Below are positions 11,750 to 23,700 of a DNA stretch of 64,000 nucleotides, piece by piece (position 1 is the first letter of the stretch; every line of letters starts with the position of its first letter). Under the pieces are notes generated by a model, which was not told the DNA's origin, ran no database searches, and saw nothing but the letters and a program-made list of their open reading frames with translations. The stretch lies in contig JAEMWC010000006.1 in assembly GCA_016490735.1 (NCBI GenBank), positions 2,497,501 through 2,561,500 of the forward strand, in the 5' to 3' direction. The translations under genes and the position numbers were made by a program. The stretch comes from Pachyseris speciosa. Lineage: Eukaryota; Cnidaria; Anthozoa; Scleractinia; Pachyseridae.

Positions 11750-12077
11750 AGGTCGGCACACACGAGGGGACTAGTCCCTGCGACTAGTCCCTGCAACTAG
11801 TCCCCTGAAGAGTTTACACGAAGGGACTGGTCGCAGGGACTAGTCCCACGAACAGTTCACACGCAGGGACCAGCATAATTTGAGGGGACAAGTCCCTGCG
11901 ACTTGTCCCACGAATTCAAACATGGTTTGAATTCGTGGGACAAGTCGCAGGGACCAAATTTTGGTCCCTGCGACTAGATTTTGTAATTGAATGGGTAGTT
12001 CACACGAAGGGACTTGGTCCCCGGGACTAGTCGCGGGGACTAGTCGCAGGGACTAGTCCCTCCGTGTGTGCCGACCT
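11750..12077. mobile_element. palindromic MITE built of GGGACTAGTCCC units
   Basis: The ends AGGTCGGCACACACG and CGTGTGTGCCGACCT are flanked by TTA on both sides (11747-11749 and 12078-12080). A 3-base TTA duplication fits the PIF/Harbinger group. The interior repeats AGGGACTAGTCCCTGCG many times in both orientations and closes on a central hairpin (CGAATTCAAACATGGTTTGA). Almost every base lies in nested self-complementary units. Confidence 0.85.
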
Positions 12078-12125
12078 TTATGTACGGGTGTTTGTAAATT
12101 TAGCGGGATTAGCAGGGGTTCCACT

Positions 12126-13016
12126 ATGCCCGTCGCTGGTCAGCGGATAAGTGTATATTACGCATGTACAAACTTGGAACACAAACACTTGGAACACGAA
12201 ATCCACCAAATTTTAGCCAAAATTCGCTTAAGAATATCGGTCTGTACTTAATTTTGTCGTTTAAAGTTGAAGCAGGTAAGTCTATAAATACACTTTCACC
12301 TGAAGTAGTGATTATATTTATAAACTGTTGCGCCAGTTGGATCGAGTAATAGTTTCAATTCTGGTGTCATCTTGCCTTGGTTATGGAACATATATGAATC
12401 TTTTCTGTGCTCAAAAAATAAAACGTCAAGATGTGTTCATTTTTATTTAAAATGTCTGAAAATGAGAAGTGGCTTTGAGTGATTACAAGATAAAAAGTCT
12501 CAGGTGGACGTGTTCGCTTGTATGTGTAAATATAACCGGGCATTTCTATAATTTACTGTGCAGGGAAGTAAGATTAAGCTTATCTTTATTTTGCCACCTA
12601 TTATCAGAGTCGTAATGAAATGCCTTGTTCTATTTCAGATAACTGCTTGGTATTGTTCTTGTGGTTACTGTAATCAAGTTTCAAACTGTTGATCAAGTTT
12701 GGTCAAACTACTTCATAATTGTAACAAGTTAATGTAAGTGGAATAACCATCGGATTCAATATCGTATACATTGTTGCTGCACTTAATTTCTGTGAGAGGA
12801 AGAATGCTTTTGCAAGCACTTTATGTTTGTGTTTTTCATCACTGTTGAAACCCACAATTACAAGGCTTTCTAATAAGATTTTGTGACCTGCAAACTCTTT
12901 CAAACTTAAAAGTGCCCCAAAATACCAACAGATTATCACAGTTATCTTATTACCTGGTACCTGATATTGCTTGTTATTGCCATGCCCTTAGCTGGGTGAA
13001 CATGTATGTTACATGT
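12126..13016 (+). other. no recognised coding gene; possible CNOT2 leader region
   Basis: Upstream of CNOT2. A strong splice donor (GAAGCAG|GTAAGT at 12274/12275) could end a non-coding first exon that splices to the acceptor at 13931-13932, but a donor alone is weak evidence. I see no TATA box or other promoter motif I would defend. Confidence 0.25.
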
Positions 13017-13770
13017 ACAGTGAAAATGCTCAGCGCATGCTGCACCGCTCATTGTTTGTGAATAGTTTTGATTAACTGTAAACAGACTACATTATTTGTT
13101 TCAAACTTTCAAATTTTAATTTGAATATTGTAATCATTCAATCGTAGCGCAACTGTAACCGCATTTTGAAATGTTGATTGCTGATTGGTTTTGGTTGAAG
13201 ACTTCATGCGGTGTTCACGTGTGAAGTTTGGTGCCATTTGGAGTCTTCTTCACTTGTTCGTCGTTTTCTCAGTTGTTTCACATGATTTTCATAGACTTTT
13301 TCGATAAGCACAAGCCTGAGCTCTTGTTGAAAAGAATTGTGAATGTTTGGGATGACGTAACCAGATTGCCAGAAAAAATCATCCAAGAAACATCTCCAGC
13401 GTGAAAGGTCAAATGTCAGTTGAATTATTCGATCAAGCGGCGTGAATTTCAATGTATGCGCTCCCAAGGAAAATATATTCAGATCTGGCAAGCTGCAAAT
13501 AGCCGCCAAAAGGCCTTCTTTCAGCACAGGGTGGTAGCTTTTCTTGTCTCAGGTTTTAAGATTGTGTTTTGGATGTAAACACAACACTAAGCGTTCATAC
13601 CATATGAGAAATAAACCAATCATCAACTGATATCGCACTCAGGCTACGGTTGAATGATTACAATATTCAAATTAAATTTGAAAGTTTGAAACAAATAATG
13701 CAACTTCTGTTTGCAATTAATCAAAACTTTTGTCAAATAATAGGCAGCATGTGCTGAGCATTTTGACTGT
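13017..13770. mobile_element. foldback element with about 130-bp inverted arms
   Basis: The arms are 13017-13148 and 13643-13770, starting ACAGTGAAAATGCTCAGC and ending GCTGAGCATTTTGACTGT. They match through TTTGTTTCAAACTTTCAAA. About 495 bp of unique DNA lies between them. The element ends 200 bp before the CNOT2 start codon, so it may sit in the leader intron or promoter. Confidence 0.85.
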
Positions 13771-13969
13771 AAACGTTGCCTTCTACTTTAGTTCTTTATA
13801 TTCAAGTAGTATTTGGATGGCTGTGGGCTTGAGACTAATGGAGGAATCTTATGTTTTATATGTTCCATATTTATATTAAACTAAATAATATTTTCCTGGA
13901 AAGTTTGCAATATAGATTTCTTTTTTCTATAGGTACTAGCCATTACGGTAGTTTTGTTGTTTTGTGTTC

Positions 13970-14735
13970 ATGGCTCATCATCGCCCTTTGGGTGATCCCC
14001 TATCAGGACTAAACCAGTAAGTAGTATTACTTCATTTCATGTGGCAAATTCCTTGCACCTTTAAATAGAAAGGCAAATTTGTGTGAAAAAAAGTAAGTTG
14101 TCGTCAGCTTTTCCGACATATGGTGCATTAAGCTTTGCATCTGTAAACAAAATGGTGTTTCTTTATTAAAGAAAGCTGTAACAATCAAGATCACCTGAGA
14201 GTGTGAAATCACTATCTCACCAAGGATGTCCACATTATGGCTTTTAATTACAGTGATCATGTAGTTAAATGCAATAGACCTTAATTCATATACTCTGTAA
14301 TGAGCTGGAGCTTACCTGCACATGAGGCTTAAACCAGGTGATCTTTTCATATGCAAATGTAGATGCCTGTGTTTTACCCCACAAGAACCTTCACTTCATG
14401 CTAGATCTAGTTCAGTGTTGAGAATATGAATATGTTAAATTTAACAGAGTTAACAACAAAAAGCGGATTGTCCCAGTTGTGGCCTGTGGTGTTTGTGTAA
14501 TGCGCATGCACCAGGATTCCACATGCTTTTGGATTGAAGGGTGTCTTTTAGTGGGAAGAGTGTGTATTTGTTGAGCATGTATGTGTTGTGGTTTTTTTTA
14601 TCCTTGGTTTAAATTTAATTTAATAAAAGGCTGCCCCTCCCTCTCTTCCCCTTTCCACTGTTTTGATCAGTTTCTGGGGAGCCTGTCTTTCTTAAGTTCT
14701 GAGTGGGAGCTCATGGCTGGGTTGCCAGGATCTGG

Positions 14736-14768
<33 letters not shown>

Positions 14769-17700
14769 ATGCCAATAGTAGAAGCTCCTGGATGTGTCAG
14801 GCTAATGAACCTCCCCTTATATTAGTGATGCAGTTGTTAACAATACATCAGTTAATTTTTTCTCAAATCTGGGTTTCTTTTTCTCTCAGATATTCATTTC
14901 CTCCAAGAAAAGGGCAACAGGAACTTTCTCCAGGTAATGAAGTCTTGGACTCCTATCACATGAGGTGGTTCCTCATACTATACAATATATACATTAGACA
15001 AAAACATGGTCCATGGTGGGAAAGCTCTCCCTCAAGTTTACACCCTAACTACTTTAAATTTGATATGAGGAAAAGAAACACCTTTTAAACTACATGTTGA
15101 CAAAGATAGACAGTTGCTGCAGAACTGTTTTTCTAGACAGGATAACAAAAACCTTTCAAATAAGGTATCTCATACATGGTACATCAATTTAATAATTAGA
15201 TTATGTGCTCAAGATTTCTATCACATGATAACTGATGAGGGCGGAGCCCGAATCACCTTTCATGCATAGAAATCGAGAGCAAATAATCTAATTGTTTTAG
15301 TATAAATCTACTAGTTGTTTCAAAACTTAGCAAGTAAATCATCTAAATCCTCCTTTCAGACAATTCGAAAACACGAAGAAGCGGCTGCCATTTTGTTGAC
15401 AACTGTCACTCACTATCTGTTACAGAATAGATAGCGAGTAGCATAGCCAATCAGAGAATGGCATTCATGATAGAAGGCTAGTAGATTTATACTAATTCTG
15501 GATAGTTTCCAAAAGTGTTTGACTGACTTGCCAGACACTTGATAGTGCCCATTTTACCTGGAGTGCTTTTATGATGATATTGAGAAACACACAGTCTTTG
15601 CAACCTCTTACAATCTTGTTTGACTCAAACCATTTAAAATGTGGAACACTGTACCATGGAGGGGAGGGTTGGCTACCATCTCATTTTATTTAATAACCAA
15701 AGTCAATTCGCGCACTTTGATTGGTCAATCAGCTATGGTTTATTGTACCAGTAAACTCATAGAAATTTTGCGCATCTTCTGAATTATTATATAAAAGCAA
15801 TATACCTCAAGTTTCTATAGTTTATAGGCTGGTAAACCACTTGGGACGTTGGAAGAACACTAGAAGAATTCATAAATCACTCGCCTGCGGCTCATCATCC
15901 ATGAATTCTTCTAGTGCTCTTCCAACATCCCGCGTGGTTTATCAGCCTATAAACCATAGAAACTTGTGGTATATTGCTTAAATGAATCTTTTTGATGTGC
16001 ATGTAGGTGGCAGGAAAAGCATGGCAGCTATTGGGTCCATGAGGAAAAAGCTTGCTGGTTTTAATGATGACGGAGATGATGATTATGGGCCAGGTGGAAT
16101 GTACTTTAATCCTTCAATGTTCCCCCCACACCGGCCTGAGAAGGAGGTAGTTAGGTTTTTTGTTTTGTTTTAAATGTACAAGTTCAGGATAGGGCTCCAG
16201 TCAAACAGGGTATAGGTGAAATAATTGGAATAAAGCTGTAATAATATAATCTTCATCTGTACATCCCACAATGAGCCTTTCCCATGTTTGGACATGTGAA
16301 TGAGTGTCAAACCCGAGTTGTTCACTTTTAACCACTCAAACATTGCACTTTCTTCACTTGATCTTTTGCGAACTGCTCAAGTTTGGTATATGTGGAAATA
16401 ATTTCCAAACAATGAGGCATCTTTAGCTTGAAACTTTTAAATGATCGTATTGTAAGCACCAGGAGAGGGATTTCTCAATTAAAACGTTATTGGCCTTTGT
16501 CCACATCTTTTTGTTTTTCCATGGCCTTCCGTTTCATTTTCGCTGATGAAGAATATATTATATTATCATAACAGGCAGGAAACCACAGTTCTTCTTTTAT
16601 GCCATTGCAGCACAATGGTGGCATGAGACGACATGTTGCTGTTTCTTTACTTTTTTAGTGTACTTGCTTTGACATGTACATGCAAAAGCAAGAGTTAGCC
16701 AACTCAAGTTTGTCAACTTTTGTTTGCCATGTGAAAGTGCCTTAATGTGCATATTAACCCATTGGCACCCGTGCCGGCCAAAACCGGCCGTAAAAAACTC
16801 CCATGCTTCAAAACATTGTAACTTTCTCAATCGCACAAATATTGCCTTAACTGTTAGTTGTGAGCATGAAATGGAATGTCCTTTAAATTTGGATATCCAA
16901 TAAATGCAAGAAACGTAGCGATTTTTACCAAATATGGCCTTTTGAGTTTGGACAAGAACGAAACTGACCGTTTTTAACGTCAAAGAGAAACGACAAAAAT
17001 GTCCCTTTTTGCCTTCATGTTTTTTAAGGAAATCATCGTCCAAAAACCAAACTTCAACCATCATAACAAAATTCAGCCCTTGTTCTAGCTTAGAAATGAC
17101 TTTTTTTGTTCATATTCTTCTCCCGGGCATAGATACAGCCTTTTGTTCCAGTGCATTCAGGCCTTCCCGACATTTTCAACATCTCGAGCGCGTTGCATGC
17201 TGGGAACTAACGAGAATTTTTGACAGCGCCCATTCCTTCCCCCAATTCTTTCACATATAAACTAAGTCTACAGCCACTCCGACCTACCGCCAAAATTTCC
17301 TGCTTGTGGTCATCTTCAGTGCTCACGAATTCCAAAATATGCTGCGGTAGGTCGAGAAATTCATCAGTAGTCGAGTCCCAAAGGTACTAAGTGTCCGACC
17401 AGCCAAATTCCCAGTTCGTCGAGTAACAAGCCAAATTCGACAACAAAGTACATCACCTTGCTTGATTCTTTGAGAAAGTGGACTCTTAGCTACCGTCACG
17501 CTTAATGATGCTCATCAGGCAGCCGCTAAAGATGAAAAATGGCTGTAAACTTAGCAAAAATCACAAGCAAACCGAACTTGGGCCATTGTTTTTGCTTCAC
17601 GGATTAAAAATAGCTACATCAAAATAACGTTTTCAGAAACCTTGAGCCTCCAGTGCCTTAGGACAGCACCACTTTTCCCTGGTAGTTTCAAATAAGGTGT

Positions 17701-20700
17701 CACAAATTGCTATTCATCGTTTATAGGTGGAAAATCACTCAGAAAACATAAAAACAGCCGGTAGTCAACGGGTTAAATACAACTGATCCCATTCTATGTC
17801 ACTTTCTCTTTTGCAGCCTCATCTTGGAAGTCTGTATGGCACACCATCAGGCATGCAATCACCAGGACCTCATCAGTCTAATTTCTACAGCTCAGGTCTC
17901 CCTGGTTCAGGTATAAAGAGCAAGTCATGTAAACAATGCATGCGTACCAACCAGGGATGTCATCAAGTTTTGAAACTTGTCTTGAGCCTCGCATCTATAA
18001 CAAATGTATTGCATTATGGGAATTTTAAGTAAACCAGCAACAGTCAAGGTCATCTGTAACAGCAAGGTCTCATCAACACTATTTGGCTGTAATGGTGTTT
18101 CAGGTTATATCCCTTATCACAGCTCAGGCAACCATAAACCCTCCAAAAGTTTAAGACAAAACTGATTTATGCTATTCTGTTATACATGCACATGTAAATC
18201 TCATGATGAGGAGATGGAAATATCCAAGAAATAATTGAAGGGCTCAGATGTCATCCAAACAAGCTGAATTATTGCATGTGGACTTTGATACATTAGAAAA
18301 AACATTGCCCTATATCTTTTTTGCTTTTTTGCGTTCAGTTTTCGAGAAAACTTGGGCCAAAATACGCATTCAATGCGTCACTTAGCACAGTTTTTCCTGC
18401 TTGGATTACTGAAACTGGACATGAAATGATTGGTAGGGACTTATTGTTTGATAGTGTGACGTAGACTATAAGTTTGGCAGTTAAAACATTGATTCACTGA
18501 TACGAAACTTATGCGGTTGAGGTCAGCTCAATCGGTACTGAGTTCCATTTAATCTCATTACGCCCGAGTGTTTGCCTGCTCGCCTGTTGGTAGAAAAGAC
18601 ATCATGAAGTCTTGATACCCGCAAGCCACTAGCTTCTCTGACAGAATCCAAAGAAGTTTTCTCTGTGCTTTCCAAATCATGAAATCCCTCTGTTTTGGAG
18701 TACAGATTACGGGGCCAGGCAATAAAAAGTCTGAAAGCAACTCTCGTCTAAAAAGCGGCGCTCCGTTGCTACAGTGTAGTCTCAGACCGTCTGTCAAAGG
18801 TTACCATGCTAAAAGTTCGGAAACTGAGAGGTATTTTTGGACTTTAGGCAAAAAATCTCCGATGTTTGGAGAGAGTTGTCCGCATTTGGAGGCCATAGTT
18901 CTCCCACAATTCATTGCAGCCACTGAGGGCATTGCCACAGTGAAAAGTTCCCGCGGGTGACGTGACAGGATTAAATCCACTCAGACTATGCGTACGGTAG
19001 ATTATTTTCACTTCGGAATATTACGGAGAAATCATTTAAGACAGGGAAACCGGCAAGATGAAAAGTCCATCCATTTTCGATGAGTATCCTGAATATAATG
19101 CAAGGAAAGTGAAAATGCATTCGTTATCGTGTGGTGTTTTGTAAACCGGTTAAAACATGCTGGTGAATATCAACACATAAATCACTTTGCCGCGATGACC
19201 TCGGTTATTTTGCTTCCGTGGAGGCTTGTAAACATCAGCAAAAAGCATTTTCATGCGAGGTAAACGTCAGCAAGAAGTATTTTCACATGAGATAAACAGC
19301 AAAATGTATTTTCAAGTGAGATATTTTAACACTTTGTTGTGTGATGCATGACAGAACATTAAGGATTCAATTTGAATTAACAATATGCAAATAACGCTGT
19401 TAAGTCTAACTGAATTAACGTTGGTGCTAACCCCTTGAATGCTGTTTTCAAGTTGGACAAACTCTTTGTGTGCTGACTTGAGGTTAATCAAGGCTTCTGT
19501 GTGCTGTTTTAAGTCAACCAAGAATGTTGTGGACTGTTTCTGAGCCAAGCAAGCTTGTTGAGCACTACGAATAAGCAAAACATGGGTAGTAACACCTGTA
19601 GTAGGTGCTGCATTCAAGAAAAAAAATTGACCCAGTATATTTCCAAGTCAGCTGGGCATCTTGTGTGCTGTTTATGAGTCAAAAAGTCACATGGCACATT
19701 ATGTCTTATTGAGTAGAGACGTTCCGTGTTGTCTTAAGTCAGTTACGAGCATTTGGCGCTTAGTTTTCATATGAAGGGCTTGGTGGAAGACTGTGCTAAG
19801 TGACGCATTGAATGTGTATTTTGGCCCGCGTTTTCTTGAAAACTGAGCGGAAAAAAGCGAAAAAAATATAGGGCAATGTTTTTCTAACGTATCAAAGGCC
19901 ACATGCAAAAATTGAGCTCATTTGGACAACATCAGCAAAATGACCAAAATCGGCACTTACGCCCTTCTTCCACTGAGCCCTTCAATTATGAATATAACAT
20001 AGAGGCAAATCTGGGATTCCATTGTTTTTGTGGTTAATGGCTTTTAGCCAGTAGCCTCTATGTTATGGTCTGTGTAAGTAAGTAAGTAAGTAAGTAAGTA
20101 CTGTAAGTCCGACTTTCGGAAGCCCGAAGTAAAACCGACTGCATGCTGAAACTGCTTGAGGTAGCTTTTTTAAGATCAAAATACTATTTTTTATAAAGCT
20201 ATATGTCTTCCACAATAATGAATTGTTAGGATTTCGTTAGATATGAGCATTCCGATTGAAAAAATAGCCACTTTCACAATCAATATGATGTCTATGAACT
20301 GTCCACAATTGATGTCACGATTGATCGAAACGACTTCGGAGAAGCCACTGACCAAAAGTAGGCAAAATGTTTGACACTGCAGACTCTTTTTCCCACGCGC
20401 TAGCGAGGTTGGCATGTGGACCACTTCGGCAATGTCATGCAATATAATAATTTTTCATATTTTGCACGCAAAAAACAACCTCCATAGATCAATTTTTCAT
20501 GCAGCATTCAGTAAATATGCGAGGTTTCATAAGAATCCGTTGCAAACCGGTGGTGATCTCATGAACAGTTGACTTTCATATGTTATACCTCATTTACATA
20601 CATAAGGCCAGCACTTGTCCCTTGGGAATATTTATTATTTTTGTGGCCTTGGCAAGTGCTGAAAAAAAATTTCTTTAGTTCTCTTCTGCACAATGAACTG

Positions 20701-23700
20701 ATTCACACGGTAAAATACTCTCCTTACAGACAAGATCTTTGTTCAAAGGTTCTATGAAGTGCCGAACACATTTAATATTTGATTTTTGTGAAAGGAATAG
20801 TTTTGTTTCCTTGCACTGGTGATTCCCTGGTGGAATCATGTCATTATGTTTACAGGTTCACTGGGTTCATGACAAATCTCTTCGCTACAATGCAATTTGC
20901 TGAATACAATGGTAAAATACAATAAATAAATAAATACACTCTCTTTACAGACAAGATTTTTCTTCAATGCTTCTATGATGCACCGATCACCGTTGTATTT
21001 GATTTTTTATGCTAATTAAAGTAATTTTTAGCTTCAAACATAATCTCAAGACTGATTTGTTTCGGCAAAGTTGTTGGCCAAGAACAGGAAGTCGAATGTT
21101 TGAATGAGTCTGCTTCAGCAAACGGGCTAGGTACCCATGATAATGGTGTGTTTGCACTGCTTTACAAGAAGTTGGGTTTTTATCATAACTTTTTACAACT
21201 TGGAAATAAATGTTTTTGTTTTTGTAATTGAGTGATTGCTATACCATGTACTGGTTTCATCTGGAGATGTTAGATGTGTAGCCATGATGATGAACAATTT
21301 TACTGTAATTCACATTTGCCTATTCTTTTCCTTCTCCTTGTACATGTGTTTTCCTAACCAGTAACCACGTGTCGTCATCGAGGCCTTTTATTTAACTTTG
21401 GTCGTGGATGGGAGATTAATATTTTAGATCCAGAAATGGGAGAAATTCACTTTCCTCTCTAATTATGTTTAAAGAATATTAAGGAGCTTATCAAAATGAA
21501 AAATTCAGTGAGAACGCTCCAAGTCCCTTGTGGAACAGGTTGCCACTGTAGGCATGCAAATCTACCAGTTAAGAGTTAGCAGTGCTCAAGGACCTAGCAA
21601 ACTTTGTCCTGTAGGAAACTGAAGCCTTGCCTTTATAGACTCCAAACATTCTCTTGTACCTTACTAATACTATTGATTTATTGTCAGGTCTTCCACCAAA
21701 TGTCAACTCCATGCAAGTTGCACCAAATGCTCCAAGAGGAATGTCGTCAGCACAGGTATGGCACAAACCACATTCCCTATGATATCAGTGGAAGATTATT
21801 TGAAATTCTGAGGGAATGATGCGAGCTCGCAAAGCCAAAAATTTCAAAGGAGGAAAGTATTAATTTATATTGAAATTACGAGGGAGGTAAAGAGCCAGTT
21901 AAAAAATCATCCATGGTACATGTACTTGAGATTTTATGGACTACACTCTATCAGAAATTTGCAATGTAGTTTGAACCTGATAATGTTGTATTCTGATCAG
22001 ATTTTGCTTAGTGCAACTTGGTTTATATCCCCACAGTTTGGCAGAAGCCTTTCCCATCCTGGGCCCACCCACTCAACGACGTCACTATCAGGGAGCGTAA
22101 CCACTACAGGTGTACCCAGTATGCCATCAAGTCTTCATAACATGGCAGGATCGCAGGGAGGAGGCTTGTCATCACAGTCAGCAAGGTGAAATCAGTTTAC
22201 TAATGCTTGCAACAGCTCTGTGCAAAGTAACTCTTTATGGAAGTCTTGTCTCATTTCCGAGTGTTAGGTGTAAGGCTAATTTCACTCCTTTTCTCCTTCA
22301 CTCACTCCTTCACTTCCTGTTAAACAGTTTTTATATCCACCTGACCAGTGCATACCACTTGGCATATAGAGCTTGGCATAGAGCCAACTGACCACTTAAT
22401 AGAGGTTGACTGCTTAAAAGAGGTTTTCCAAAATGTAGTATAACAGGTAAATGATTGCCTTACAAACAACATTAGAACTATAGGTGTGAACTTCATCAAA
22501 AATACAATTGTATACAGGTAGATATATTTTAATTGTATCGGTTAACAACAACAGTAGCAAAAGTGAGAAAACATCAAGTAATTGTATGTTTGATGAAGTT
22601 CACACCTATAGTTCTAATGTTGTTTGTAAGGCAATTATCTTTGTTGTAAACCACATTAATAACTTCAGTTTTGCCATTCAACATGAACCACTCTTATGAT
22701 GATTATATGTATATTATGTTGTTTGATGAGCTGTTAAAAGAAACTGGACAAGGTTTGCAAATCGCGGTGTCAAAATATTGCATGATAATTGACAATATAA
22801 AATTAGCCAATTGGGAATTCTGAATGGTGACAGCGTCTGCTAAATACAGTACCGCTCTAAACTATTGCCCCATTTACCGCGATTTTGCCTCGGTGGATTT
22901 GCGGCTCCATGCCTTGGTTTCACCTTGGCAAAACCTCGTCTAACCCATTCGTACACCTCAGTTTTGCCTCGGTTTTTTGCAGTTGACTTATGCTGCAGTA
23001 GACTCGCGGTAATAAACAGGACACAGCAGAATTGAATTGGCTATTGTATGCTTTGTTTTACAGTCTTTTCTTAGCGACAAAGAACAAACTTTCACAGTGA
23101 TATCTCGAAAAATTTTACATGGGTCATATTTCATTATGTAGTTTAGCTAAGGAAAGGAAGGACAAGTGAAACATTTGTGTGTTTGGGAATAGAAGATTTT
23201 AAAACAGTAATAATCTTGTGTGGAAGAACGTTTTCATTTAAACGTAAGTTTTATACTTTGGTTCATTACAGAGGGATTTGATGGAGACGATTCGGCGGCA
23301 TCAAACATGAGTAAAACATTTACACACTTTTAGTTCTAGTTTTCGACCAACAAGTGAAAAACATCGAAAAGGAGCTTATATCTTGGAGCTCATTTTCTTG
23401 CTGTAATGTTAACGCTAAGTAATGAACAGCTTCAAAAGCGTAAACTTGATTGTGAATACTGCGTCTCTAGCTGGGTTCCCTCGCTAACTCACATATAAAC
23501 AGTCAAGATAAATAAATTTTACAGTCAAGTCAGGTCAAGCATACCCCCCTATATTACATTTTAATGAGTTGATTATTTGAACATTGAACCCATTAGTCGT
23601 TTTGAATAATGCAATCATTTTTGAAATATTCAAATCAAATTGTTGATTGGGCTATGCCCTAAATGTGTTTAAAAAACGCATTCGACCAACGAGAAGTTAT

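Larger units (their letters stand above)
10757..12124. mobile_element. TA-flanked TIR element carrying nested elements
   Basis: The ends are GTGGAACCC and GGGTTCCAC, each flanked by TA as expected of a Tc1/mariner-type target duplication. It contains the two elements listed at 11172 and 11750. The outer TIR is short, so confidence in the outer limits is moderate. I see no transposase. Confidence 0.5.

Noticed and set aside
13204..13527. 107-residue minus-strand frame inside the foldback
   Set aside because: Considered as a transposase remnant, but no catalytic motif or similarity could be seen.
16597..17064. 155-residue minus-strand frame in CNOT2 intron 3
   Set aside because: It crosses the left end of the piggyBac-like element, so it cannot be one old gene. 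No domain.
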